Below are positions 47,501-59,500 of a stretch of 64,000 nucleotides of DNA, in pieces; positions within the stretch are counted from its first letter, which is position 1; the number at the start of each line of letters is the position of its first letter. The notes under the pieces are model-generated. The model was not told the origin of the DNA, searched no databases, and saw nothing but the letters and a program-made list of their open reading frames with translations. Origin of the DNA: Toxorhynchites rutilus septentrionalis. Lineage: Eukaryota; Arthropoda; Insecta; Diptera; Culicidae. The position numbers and the translations under genes were made by a program. The DNA lies in NCBI RefSeq assembly GCF_029784135.1, contig NC_073744.1, positions 76,983,935 to 77,047,934 on the forward strand. The letters run 5' to 3'.

Positions 47501-50500
47501 TTTTATGCAACCCCACAACCTCTGCCCTGGTGAACAGGGATCTAGCGTAACTTGTTCAGAGAATAAGCGCTCCATAACCTCGTCATCAAGTCCGAGTGTC
47601 GCTTGTATAGATCATAATATTTTAATTTATTATCAAAATGTCAGCGGAATGAATACCTGCATCACTGATTATTACCTAGCATGTTCTGATGCTACATACG
47701 ATGTATATGCCTTTACTGAAACGTGGCTCAATATCAACACATTGTCACAACAATTGTTCGATTCTTCTTACATGGTCTATCGTCTAGATCGATCAGCTGC
47801 GAATAGTTCCAAACTCACTGGTGGAGGTGTTTTGTTGGCTATTAGATCGAAATACATCTCACTTGAACTACTTCCTCTAGATGGCCAAAGTGTGGAGCAG
47901 ATTTGGGTTGCTGTAACGTTTTATAACCACACTACTTATATTGGCATTGCCTATATTCCTCCGGACCGTGTAAATGACCCAGCCGTGATAGACAAACACA
48001 TTTCTTCGGTTATGTGGATAATGAATCAAACAAAACTGAATGACAACATCTTGCTCCTCGGAGACTTCAATCTTCCTGGTATCAGTTGGATCAAAAATAC
48101 ATCCAACTACTTTTATCCTAATTCCTCACGTTCTTCTATGCATCGTATGACAGAACGTCTACTGGACAGTTAGAGTACTGCTGGTATATATCAGATGAAC
48201 GGAATATACAACAACAACAACCGCATTCTCGATCTATGCTTCGTAAATTTAGAGATGGTCCACAATACAACAATAACTTCAGCTCCATCTACTCTTGTTA
48301 AATTGTGTCATCATCACCCACCACCCACCACGGTGACGATTCATTACATGAATCGTCACCGCTCGTTTTCACAGACATAATCGAATCAACATATTATAAT
48401 TATCGTAAATTAAAGTTCGCAATGATGAATCGTTTCTTCTCAACTATCGATTGGAGTGACATTCTGAACAACCGCGACATCGATGGAGCCGCAATGTCCT
48501 TGTCGCATGTACTTCTTTATGCAATTGACCAGTTTGTTCCGAAGAAAACTATTAAGGATCCTCCTCATCCTCCATGGACAAACTATCATTTGAAGCATCT
48601 TCGAAGAGAGAAACGACTTACTTTGAAAAAATATTCAAAATACCGAACTGATTTTTGGAGAAAACGCTACTCTGTCGCCAACAAAAATTACAAGTGGTTG
48701 AACAACATTTTATTTGGTGCTAATTTGACTCGCGTTCAAAGTAATCTACGACTCAATCCAAAGGAATTCTGGAAATATGTAGATAAACAGCGAAAGGAGC
48801 TCGGACTACCTTCTGTGATGACACACAAAAATGTTGAGGTCTCAAACAGAGAAAGCATATGTGCGCTGTTTCGGGAACAATTTAGCAGTGTTTTCGTTAG
48901 CGAAAATCTCAACAACGATCAAGTTTTCAAAGCAACAAGAAATGTACCTCATCTGCCATCTGTCTGCGCCCTCACTTCCATTAGCCCTAGCAGAGTACAA
49001 TTAGCTTGTCGCGAAATAAAAAATTCTACAAATCCGGGGCCAGATGGTATCCCCTCCATTGTGTTGAAGAAGTGCTCTGGTAGTCTATCGTCGCCACTGA
49101 GTTCGCTATTTTCTCGATCACTGGAATGTGGAAATTTTCCAAAAGCATGGAAAAATTCTTTCGTTTTTCCAGTATTCAAAAAAGGCTGCAGGAAAAATGT
49201 CAAGAATTACAGAGGAATCGCCAGCCTTTGTTCGGTATCTAAGTTATTTGAACTCATAGTTTTGGAATTCATCTCCCATGCATGCAGTAGTTACATCTCA
49301 CATCAACAACATGGTTTCGTTCCCAAGCGATCTACCTCAACAAATCTGGTACTATACACCTCATTCATCGCTCGCTCTTTACAGTCACGTCAACAAATTG
49401 ATGCAATTTATACAGATTTCTCAGCTGCGTTTGAAAAAATAAACCACGAAATAGCGGTCGCTAAACTCCGACGTCTCGGATTCCACGGCAACTTCTTGAA
49501 CTGGTTACGTTCATACCTGACTGGCCGTGTGATGTCAGTGAAAATAGGTGACACTGTATCTTCTCCGTTTCCAGTATCATCGGGTGTTCCTCAAGGTAGT
49601 CATTTTCTCCCTTACATTTTTCGTCTGTACCTGAACGACGTTAACTTTTGCTTGGAGTGCCACAAACTCTCTTACGCCGATGACTTCAATTTGTTTTGGC
49701 CCGTCAATTGTCTTAATGACGCAGTGTACCTGCAGCAGCAGCTTGACATTTTCGCTGAATGGTGTGATAACAATAGAATGGTTTTGTATCCTGAAAAATG
49801 TTCCATTATATCCTTCTCGAGGAAACGTTCATCTGTCGTTTATGAATATAAATTGCGCAGTGTGATTTTAAGCCGTGTAGTAGCAATCAAAGATCTAGGA
49901 GTCATCATTGACAGTAAACTCACATTCAAGGATCATATATCTTACGTCACCGCCAAAGCTTCTAGAACTCTCGGATTCATCTTTCGTGTCACGAAACAAT
50001 TCAAAGACGTTTATTGCATCAAGGCACTCTATTGTGCGTTGGTTCGCTCAATTCTCGAGTATGCATGCATAACATGGTCGCCTTACTATCAAAACGGTAT
50101 TCAGCGCATCGAAGCGATCCAGCGTAAATTTGTTCGTTTCGCTTTACGTAATCTGCCCTGGAATGATCCCTCAAATCTTCCTCACTACGAGAACCGCTGT
50201 AAATTAATTGGACTTGATCTACTGAGCGTACGTAGAGACGTAGCTAAGGCTACTTTTATATCGGATCTGATTCTCACGAATATCGACTGTCCCGACCTTC
50301 TTCAAACGATCAATTTCAACATTTGCTATCGAAACCTACGCTACTACACTTTTATTCGTCTCCCTCACTCCCGCACAAATTACGAGCACAACGAACCCGT
50401 AGCGAGTATGTGTCGAGTGCTAAACCGATGTTTTTCATCGTTCGATTTTCACCTGTCTCGCTCAACTCTCAAAAAAATGTTCCTCGTAGTTCTTAGACAT

Positions 50501-53500
50501 GAATAAAATCTTCATTTAGACTTAGATTTAAATTAGATTTAGATATCATTAGGGCACTAATGTAAAGGCCTGTTGATATAATAAATAAAATGAAAAATGA
50601 AAATGAAATCGAATAATTCCGTTATTCAGATTGAGATCCAAAATGAAAGCTGGACATGAAACATTTATTTTAATAAGTTTCAATGCTTAAAAAAAGGGAG
50701 CTTCATTTCTTTCCGTTTCGACTTTGGCAGTACTTGTTTTGAAAATATGAAACATAATATTATTGGGTTTATATAGGACATATTCACAAAACAGAAAAAA
50801 GAAAAATACCAATACTACCGCATTTTACGGTACTTATTTGTTTGAAAAGAAATATTTATTCGTAATAATTTATGCTCCAAAAACTATTTCTGTATTGTTT
50901 ATTTTTAATTCTAAGACATTTTAAAAGGTTACGTTAGATCGAGGTGGCTTTATATCGAGGTATGACTGTATCAGATTATTTTCGGACACAACTCTCGTTC
51001 GAGATTTTTCAACCACTTGCAAATAACATGTTTCTCTGTTGCATGGAATAAATGTTTGATACAGAAAATATGATAAAATAAAGACAGCCCTAAATCGGAC
51101 AATTCCTTTCTCTAGTTTTGCTCTTATTAACACATTCGGTGATCCATTTTTATTTATAAGAAGATATAGGAGTGCGTTTAATCACATTAAAATCCGTTTC
51201 AATTTTCAATTACAGATCATTTTCATCATTTCAAACATCAAATGTACTTACAACGCTTGCCACTATGTAATTTTAGAACATATGCGAATTAAATTTTCCG
51301 AATTTTCTCATTTTCCTTCAGAATTTTCCGAAAATTTTCAATTGTCAAGTGTGGTAGGAATATGTTTGTTTGAAATATGTGTATTATTTTTATGGGGGCT
51401 CCTCTCCATTCCAGAGGAGGGGTGAGTGTCATACCATCATATAAACATTTCTCGTACACAAAAACCCTCACATCCCAAATGTGGCTCCATTTGCTTGATT
51501 AGCTCTCGAGTTATGAAGAAGTGTTTCATTTGTAGAGTATCCTCCCCTTAGAGAGGGGGGGAGGAGTGTCGAACCACCATAGAATTATTTATCGATCCCT
51601 AACACGTCTATATGCCAAGTTAGATTCCATTTCATTGATTAGTTCTCGAGTTATTCAGCACACAACGGTCCAGTAGATCAAAAGTTATGATTTTTTGTAG
51701 CGGAAAAAATGATTTTTCGAACCATCGGTTAACTTTGAAAAATGATAACTCAAAAACGAGAAAACAACGCTTCCTTGGTTTCAAGATATATTATTTGAAA
51801 AATCCTCAGCTTTCCAGGGAAAATATAGAAAAATATAGCGCCTTTGGTCCCAAGACCATGAAAACTATAAAAAACAAATACAATCTATAATAACGAAAAC
51901 ATAATTCAAATTTTCTGCAACTCTAGTATTTTTCCAAAAAAACCAGCTCATTGGCTTTAATTTAATATGTCGAACATCTGAATTGGTCGAGTGATTCAAA
52001 AGTTATGAATTTTTGAAAAAAGTCATTTTTGGCAAAAATGCGAAAAATTGATTTTTCGGACCACCCTAAAATGGAAATGGTCACCCTAACAAAAAAAATA
52101 AAAAAATACTGGTCTAATAATTTGCGATAAAGAACAAAACTGCCACTTTTGACGAAAATCTGAGAACCACTCTATCGGTTTGACATGCAATGGCTGTATA
52201 TATGTATTGCAAGGTTGTCATTGGAAGGGATAGTCCCTCTCGCTTACAACATCGAACCTCACCGGTGGTGTATCGATGTGAAATGATTGCATAGCTCCAG
52301 GCGCATTGCCTTCGTGGGAAAGCAAGGCAAGGGCTCAAAACTTGTCTCATTGGAGATATTTGGGGACCAGAAATGTTTCTATGTTGATTCGACATTACTT
52401 TCACCCCCCAAATTTCTACACAACTTGCAAACTAATCAAGCAAATTGAACCAAATTTGGAATGTGGAGGTTTTAGGGAACACGAAACGTTTTTATGGTTG
52501 TTCGACACGCCTACCCTTCTCTGGAAGGAAGAGGGGAGTCCCATAAAAATACTACACATTATTTAACCAACCATTTTCCAACCAGAAATGACGATTGAAA
52601 AGTTTCGGAAAACTCTGGAGGGAAATGGAAAAAATTCGAAAAAATGAATTCCATTATGTTCTACAACTTCATCGTGATAAACGTAGTTAGTCCATTTGAT
52701 GTTTGCGCTAACGAAATTGATCTTTCTCCTATATCTTATAAGTGTATAAATAAAATCGTCAAATGTGTTGTTAAGCGCAACACGCAAGGAAGAAATCGTT
52801 CAATTCCTGAGATGTCTTCATTTTATTATATTTTCAGTATCAACATGTATTCATGTATGTATATGTAAAATAATAAACATAGAAACCATAACCTAAAAGA
52901 AAGTGTTTCGTGTGATCCTGCAGCAGGAATTTGAATTACAAATCGCCAAACAAAGCTTCCGTAAGGGTAGTCAAATATCGTTTCCTAAAGAAAACCAGCA
53001 ACGTAATTTTTGTCTACATACCATTTGTAATGTTATTTGCATCAATATGGACTCCAAACAATAAGTCATAAATTTGACGGCTGCGATTTTTTGGGGAACC
53101 GATCTAGCGTAGTGGTTAACATCCAGTTCAATGCTCACTCCCAACATTCTTCCAATAAATCCAAGTGACGAACCAGCCAAATGCTGAAAGTCACTATAAT
53201 GCAGCAAAAAAAATCTGCAATTTGTGCGTGAATCTTAAGCGTGAGTAGAGCTCTATGCTGCCTACACTCACTTTGTGTTGGTTGGGATAAGTTTGACGGG
53301 GCCCTGATTGGCCCCTCATAGATCAACAGCTGCTTATATATTTTTCATTTCAAAATACAACATGCTTACATGGTCCGATGAAACTTGAAGTTCCAAAATG
53401 TACCATATTCAGAGCATGAAAAACGGAGGACCAAAATTAACTGCCAAATTGAGGCCAGAGAGCTTTAAAAATAAGAAAATAAGATAATCGTGCAAGTCAC

Positions 53501-56500
53501 TATTGAGAAAAAATATTTTAAGGGTATTACAACGTGTTCTGAGCGACAAGTTCGAGAGTACGCGTCTACAAATGCAAGCCGGGGAAATTTTTGGACGAAA
53601 ATACACTGACGAAACAGAAACCAAAATGTGTCAAGTCAATCTTCCCACCGTGAAAGCCATGTGTTCGCTGGCCAAGAGTTAGTTTTCAATTCTTACAGAT
53701 TTTTGACGTGGGACTACGTCTAACCGGAGTATATGGGGGGTAAAATGAAAACCTAAACATAGAACATGCAGGATAAAATGAAAGATTCCGAATGCTTATA
53801 ACTCGAACATTTCTTACTGGATCGGAAAGATGTTTACATCAACTGATACGGAATATTTCTACGCTTCTATCGCAATTAATAAAATGTAATTTTTCACAAG
53901 ATAAACAATTGAATAACTGTATAACGTTAAGCGTTATCTAAACACCCTAACTACCTCGTTTTTATTGGCCCGATTTAAGGTTTCCCCAACATAGCCATCA
54001 AAACCTAGCAGCCTTTGGAAGTTCGGCATTGAAAACACATGAAAGTATGGGGACTTTTGTTCTCACCGAAATGTGTTCCCTAACACAGACTTCAAAACCA
54101 AGCAGCGTTAGAGAAATCGGCATTGCAAATACATGAAAGTCGGGGATATTTTTGTTCCGACTGGAATGTGTTTCCCCAGCACAGACTTCTGAACCAAGGT
54201 GTCTAAGGAGATTGGGATTGCAAACTCATGCAGATCGGGGGTATTCCACTGAAATGTGTTTCCCTAACACAGACTTCAGAACCAAGGTGTCTGAGGAAAT
54301 TGGCATTGCATATTAATGCAGGTCAGGGGTATTTTTGTTCCGACTGAAATGTGTTTGCCTAATAAAGACTTCTAAACCAAGGTATCTGGGGAAATCGGCA
54401 TTCGAGGTCATTTTTGCTCTGACTGAAATGTGTTTGCCTAACACAGACATCTAAACAAGAGATGGGCAAAACGGTTCACTTTAATGAACCGTTCGGTGAC
54501 CAACTGTTCACTTAAGTGAACTAGTTCTTTTGAACAGTTCGCTCACTCTTTCGTACATTAGAGGGATATGCCAAAGCAAGTATAAAAAAGTGTGAGATGT
54601 TATGTAGGACTGTTCTGTTCATTCATTAAATACTTTTTGTTAGCAAATAATTATACGTCCGAATTTTGTTAAAAATATCTTAGCAGAATAGAAAATCAAA
54701 CTATGATTTTGAAATTTTGATTTAGTTTGAGCTGTGATTCATTCTTCTCAGCACAAACTAGCGTTCCGCTGCTTTTCTTACGATGTTTTTCAATAACTGA
54801 TATAGCAAAACTGTACCAAAACGCGAACGACTTTCTCGAAATTATCGAGCACAATCTGATATAATATAAAAACAATTCATATCAGCGACACATATTTTTA
54901 GATGCTGTTCAAAAAGATTGTACATACACAGTTCAGCCAGCGGTCTTCCTAGACAGTTCGTTCTGAACTGGGTAAGCAGTTCAAGTGAACTGTTGCCCAG
55001 TAAAAAAGAACGACCGTTCGTTCACTCTTTTTGATGAACTAATTCTTTTGAACAGTTCATGAACGGTTTGCCCATCTCTAATCTAAACCAAGATGCCATC
55101 ATACCAAACGTAAAAGGACCGTCATAAAATTTACTTGTAACGAAGAACATAATCTATTGCATGAATTGACCTTACATGGCATTATAAAATATTTTTACTC
55201 ACAAAGCAAATATATTCAATTGAATACGGAAATTGTTTCATTCAATCAAAATTTTAATAAATTCAAACAAATGATCGTTAAGCTAATGTAGTCCCACATC
55301 ATCCTTGCGTTATATCATAGATATAACCTACCCATTTTACTCTGCCAAATGTTATTTTGTATCAAATACACAGCACTCATGAAATCAGATTTTCCTTATC
55401 TTACACACTCGATACTTATATATTTGATATTATAATTTCATGAAAATTGTGTGAAGTCTCAAAAACTGTGATCCGATGGAAATTGGATTACGAGTGCCGA
55501 AATAAATCATATTTTAAGGTCAAAGTTGAACTGATCTGGTGTTCACTTAGTTGTGCCAAAAGATGTGATGACTACAAGTTAAACTCGATTTCCTTCGGAA
55601 GATAATAAAACCACAAAGTAATGAGTGACTATGTAGACGAATTCAGCATCACACTGAGAAAGAGGTTAAAAAACAGAAAGTGGGTTATATCTATGGTATA
55701 ACCGCAATGGTGACGTAGGACTATCGTTGATTCAGTGATCCTTTGATTGAAGTTGAATCTGAATCCATGCTGAATGAATGAATAAATGAATATTTGGGGG
55801 ACTTCGAAAACGAGAGCGTTACGTTGGAGGTACAAGGTTTTATGCATCCAATATTGGATACGAAAATATCCTACTGATGGGGAAGAATAATCTTCAGAAG
55901 CTATCCTGCTAATTGGGATTTATTGAAAAATCACAAAACCAAATGTATTTGGTCACAGTGTTACATGGATAGAAAGCATTGAAATAAACTCTTTCACATG
56001 AATGTATTTTTAAATTCCCAGAGGAACTGGCAGATTATTTTCAGTAACGATTAGAAATTTGCACATTTTCCTCGATACTGGAAGCCCACCAGTGGTTAAT
56101 GCTAACTCGATAACCATCTGCTAATAGCACTTGATTGAAACATATTTGGTCACAGTGTTACATGGATAGAAAACATTAAAATAAACTCTTTCACATGAAT
56201 GTATTTTTAAATTCCCAGAGGAACTGGCAGATTATTTTCAGTAACGATTAGACATTTGCACATTTTCCTCGATACTGGAAGCCCACCAGTGGTTGATGCT
56301 AACTCGATAACCATCTGTTAATAGCACAAAAAACATATTTGGTCACAGTGTTACATGGAAAGAAAACATTCAAATAAACTCTTTCACATGAATGTATTTT
56401 TAAATTCCCAGAGGAACTGGCAGATTATTTTCCGGATCTTTCTCGATGCCAAATGGCATCCAAATGGAAAGAATTCCGCGTGTGTATGTGTGTGTATGTG

Positions 56501-59500
56501 TAGCGGCTGTTTCGAGATCTTCCCGGGGAACCGTTTGTGGCATCACTATCCTCCTGATGGATTCATGTCTGGCCTAAGGTGCACAAACAGGCTCTTGGTG
56601 ACACCGTTCATCCGCGCTTTCATGATAAACGAAGAGCTTCACCACAACAGCGACAACATGCTTCAATCGCTGTTCAATTAGAACTGAGTGGATTTCCGAG
56701 CGGCGCTCGCTTATATACCGATTGGTGATTTCAATAGCCTGTTTTGAAAGCTATTTTAAGACTATTGAAACAAGTTTTTGGATCAAAAAGTAACAAATAT
56801 AGAACGCGTAGACATTTTATCGTTCGAATGAAGTGTTTATCATACCATTTCGTTCAGTTGCTTAGGAGCTATTAACGCTCAAAATCTCGGTCTCCGGCGT
56901 AACGCTTTCGTTTTCGAAACTTTGATTTTACACCCCGGTATAGAAATGAAAGACGTAGTCCTACGTCAAAAATTTAAACTTGAGAAGAAATGTATTCTGA
57001 GCTGCGTCCATGAAAAGTAGGTGCGCTTTTGCGACTTCATGCGCGCTCTGTGGTCAAGGTAGCTTGCCCTGAGTGCCATAAAATAGTGATTAACTGATAC
57101 ATTGACAGTATCTTGACACCATATGCCGTGGTGAAACCAACGATTCGAAAAAAAAATCGATTTAATCTTTGAATGAAAATTAATTTGCAACCTTTTCATT
57201 GTTGCACATGTTCGCCCAGAATCCCACAGCATCACTCAGCGCAGCAATTAAACCGAATCAAGCGCCATCTCACGAACTACACGGACAGCTTCACTTATTT
57301 CACACTTGCACGTTGTCTATGCTCTTCTGGTAGTGAATGCAGGTTAAGGTGGCTCGCGACGCGAATCAGTTAAGCCTATCGCGTGTTTTATAGCCCTTTT
57401 CACATTTCGTGTTGTTCCCTCATCGGCGGTGTTTCTTTTTTTAGCTGCAGTGATGATTACAACTTTTCCAATAATTTCTAGCATTTTATGGCTTCGCAAC
57501 GCTCGCCCCTGGCAAACAAAGGGTAGGCATGCACGTTAACCCGAATATTATCTAGGTGAATATGGAAATCGTTCGGGTACTAGTTGAGGATTTTATCCAG
57601 TTAATCTAATATAATAATGCGTCTACATTCGAATTACAACTGCCTAACTTGCATAGTAGAATTCTGAAATAAATTATCAGGAGTGGCAAAAGCTTTACAT
57701 ATATATTTCTACTGATGTCTAACGAATTCAAATGAATCGTTGTGCCCGATAGGAGCATTTTATATATTTCTCTCATATAAGATAAATGATGTTGGTTTGT
57801 CCGAATTCGGGTGTTTTCACGCAACTGGTAAACGCAAATCTATTTTTTCTTCATGTGATCACATGTAATCAGGACATGTAATTTGGGTTTGTTGAAAAGC
57901 CCCAGGTCTCTAGTTGTTAATAATACCATAAGGCGTTAAAATTGTTCAGATTTTATGTTATTAACGATTTTTTTCAAAAAGCAATTATGATCATGGTTTA
58001 TCCGAAAAATGATCATGGTTTGTCCGGTTTTAGAAATCACCATTGATGATTGAAAAAAAAAATTCAAGATGATCTGGCATTTCTCATTGCTTGAGTTTGA
58101 GCCGAAATTTTTAATGGATCAATATGATATCCATTAATAATTTAGGCTTTCTTCAGAATATTGCCTTTCCTTGGGCATTTTGAAGGTAAACTACACTAAA
58201 CACAAAGAAACTTTATTTCTGCTTCAACCAACCAGGATCAGTACATCGGATAAGCCATGATCAGAATTGAGGTCATCGAGATGCATTAATTACATGATTT
58301 AGATATATAAATGTTTGTATGTGTTATAATCCAGAAAAGGTCTGAATGCGTACAAAATAATCATGTGGTGATTGATTAAAAGATTGATCAAATGAGAGGC
58401 GTCAATACACCCATAGAATCCGTATAAATATCCTATAAAACTACTGTAAATCATGAAAAAGACAATTTTATTCATATGTTTTGAAACATTTGAATATCGG
58501 ATTTGACACAGGTGCGCTTAACTAGAGCATTAATAAAAGTGGACAAACCATGATCATATTTTCGACTGGACAAACCAACATAATTTACATTATGTGAAAG
58601 CGTCGTTAAGGGACGAGTTAAGGGATGTCAGAAAAGGTCAAAACTAACCCTGTTTGGTATTATTAGCGGTATGTGTGCGCTGCTTACCGTTAATCACTCA
58701 AACCATAAAGTCGTAAATTAACTCTAATAATAGAGCTAATGTATGAAAAACGTCATGATCAGTCGTGATTGATGATCGTCTTCGACTACATTCGATTGAT
58801 TGGATCGTAGAACTGACGTTTTACCGCCGATCTTACATAAGTGATACATTTTTTTCAATTGATTTAAATTTGTTAATATTTCTTGATTGTTTTACGATAT
58901 AACTTCTATCCCCACAGTCACTACAAGCTGCTGTACACCATCTTCGCACTGTTTGGGCCAACCTCGATCCCGGTGATTTTCTGGGGTGAGAACATGTGGT
59001 ACGCCCTGTTCGTCGCGTTCTTTTTTCGTACTGTAATAACACTGAACGGTACCTGGTCAGTTAACAGCGCCGCTCATATGTTCGGCACTCGTCCATACGA
59101 CAAGTAAGCAGTGTTTTTCTTCCTAATCAAATCGATACTCCTTCATGCAAAACTATGTTTGAATCTTCCAGAACGATCTGGCCCGTGGAGAACATGTTCG
59201 TGTCGTTCGTAGCGGTTGGCGAAGGTTGGCACAATTATCATCATGCATTTCCGTGGGATTACCGTGCCTCGGAGTATGGCACACCGCTAAACCTCACCGG
59301 AACGTTGATAGATCTTCTCGCTAAATATGGTGCTATCTGGGATCGAAGAACAGCGTCCTCCAATATGGTGAGACAATTTACGTTGGGTCATAGCCAGTTT
59401 TGGCGGAAATGTTGATGTTATGTTCAGAACTTCCATATATTGAAAAGCTTGATTTGAGTTGTAGCTTATTTATCAATTAGTTTTTTGTTGTAGCTTCCTG

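Larger units (their letters stand above)
47262..50590 (+). mobile_element. Non-LTR retrotransposon (CR1/Jockey group), 5'-truncated
   Basis: Contains the end of ORF1 (SFISFKLGVPEIIENVIT, NFWPVGI, about 47280-47400), the endonuclease of ORF2 (about 47580-48380) and the reverse transcriptase frame (48305-50506), then a short 3' UTR ending in AATGAAA-type repeats at about 50575-50625. Lies in the desaturase intron in sense orientation. Same clade as 573-1778. Confidence 0.9.
53702..55301. repeat. Palindrome-ended segment with larger minisatellite and nested hAT MITE
   Basis: Left TTTGACGTGGGACTACGTC; decayed right end AATGTAGTCCCACATCAT. Parallels 25821-26965 in order: TATAACTCGAACATTTCTTA at 53796, tandem array 53970-54455, then GGACCGTCATAAAATTTAC. 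Without the 624-bp hAT insertion it is about 1 kb. Confidence 0.55.

Noticed and set aside
47278..47550. Independent small gene upstream of the retrotransposon
   Set aside because: The sequence SFISFKLGVPEII with NFWPVGI is the ORF1 C-terminus of the same element.
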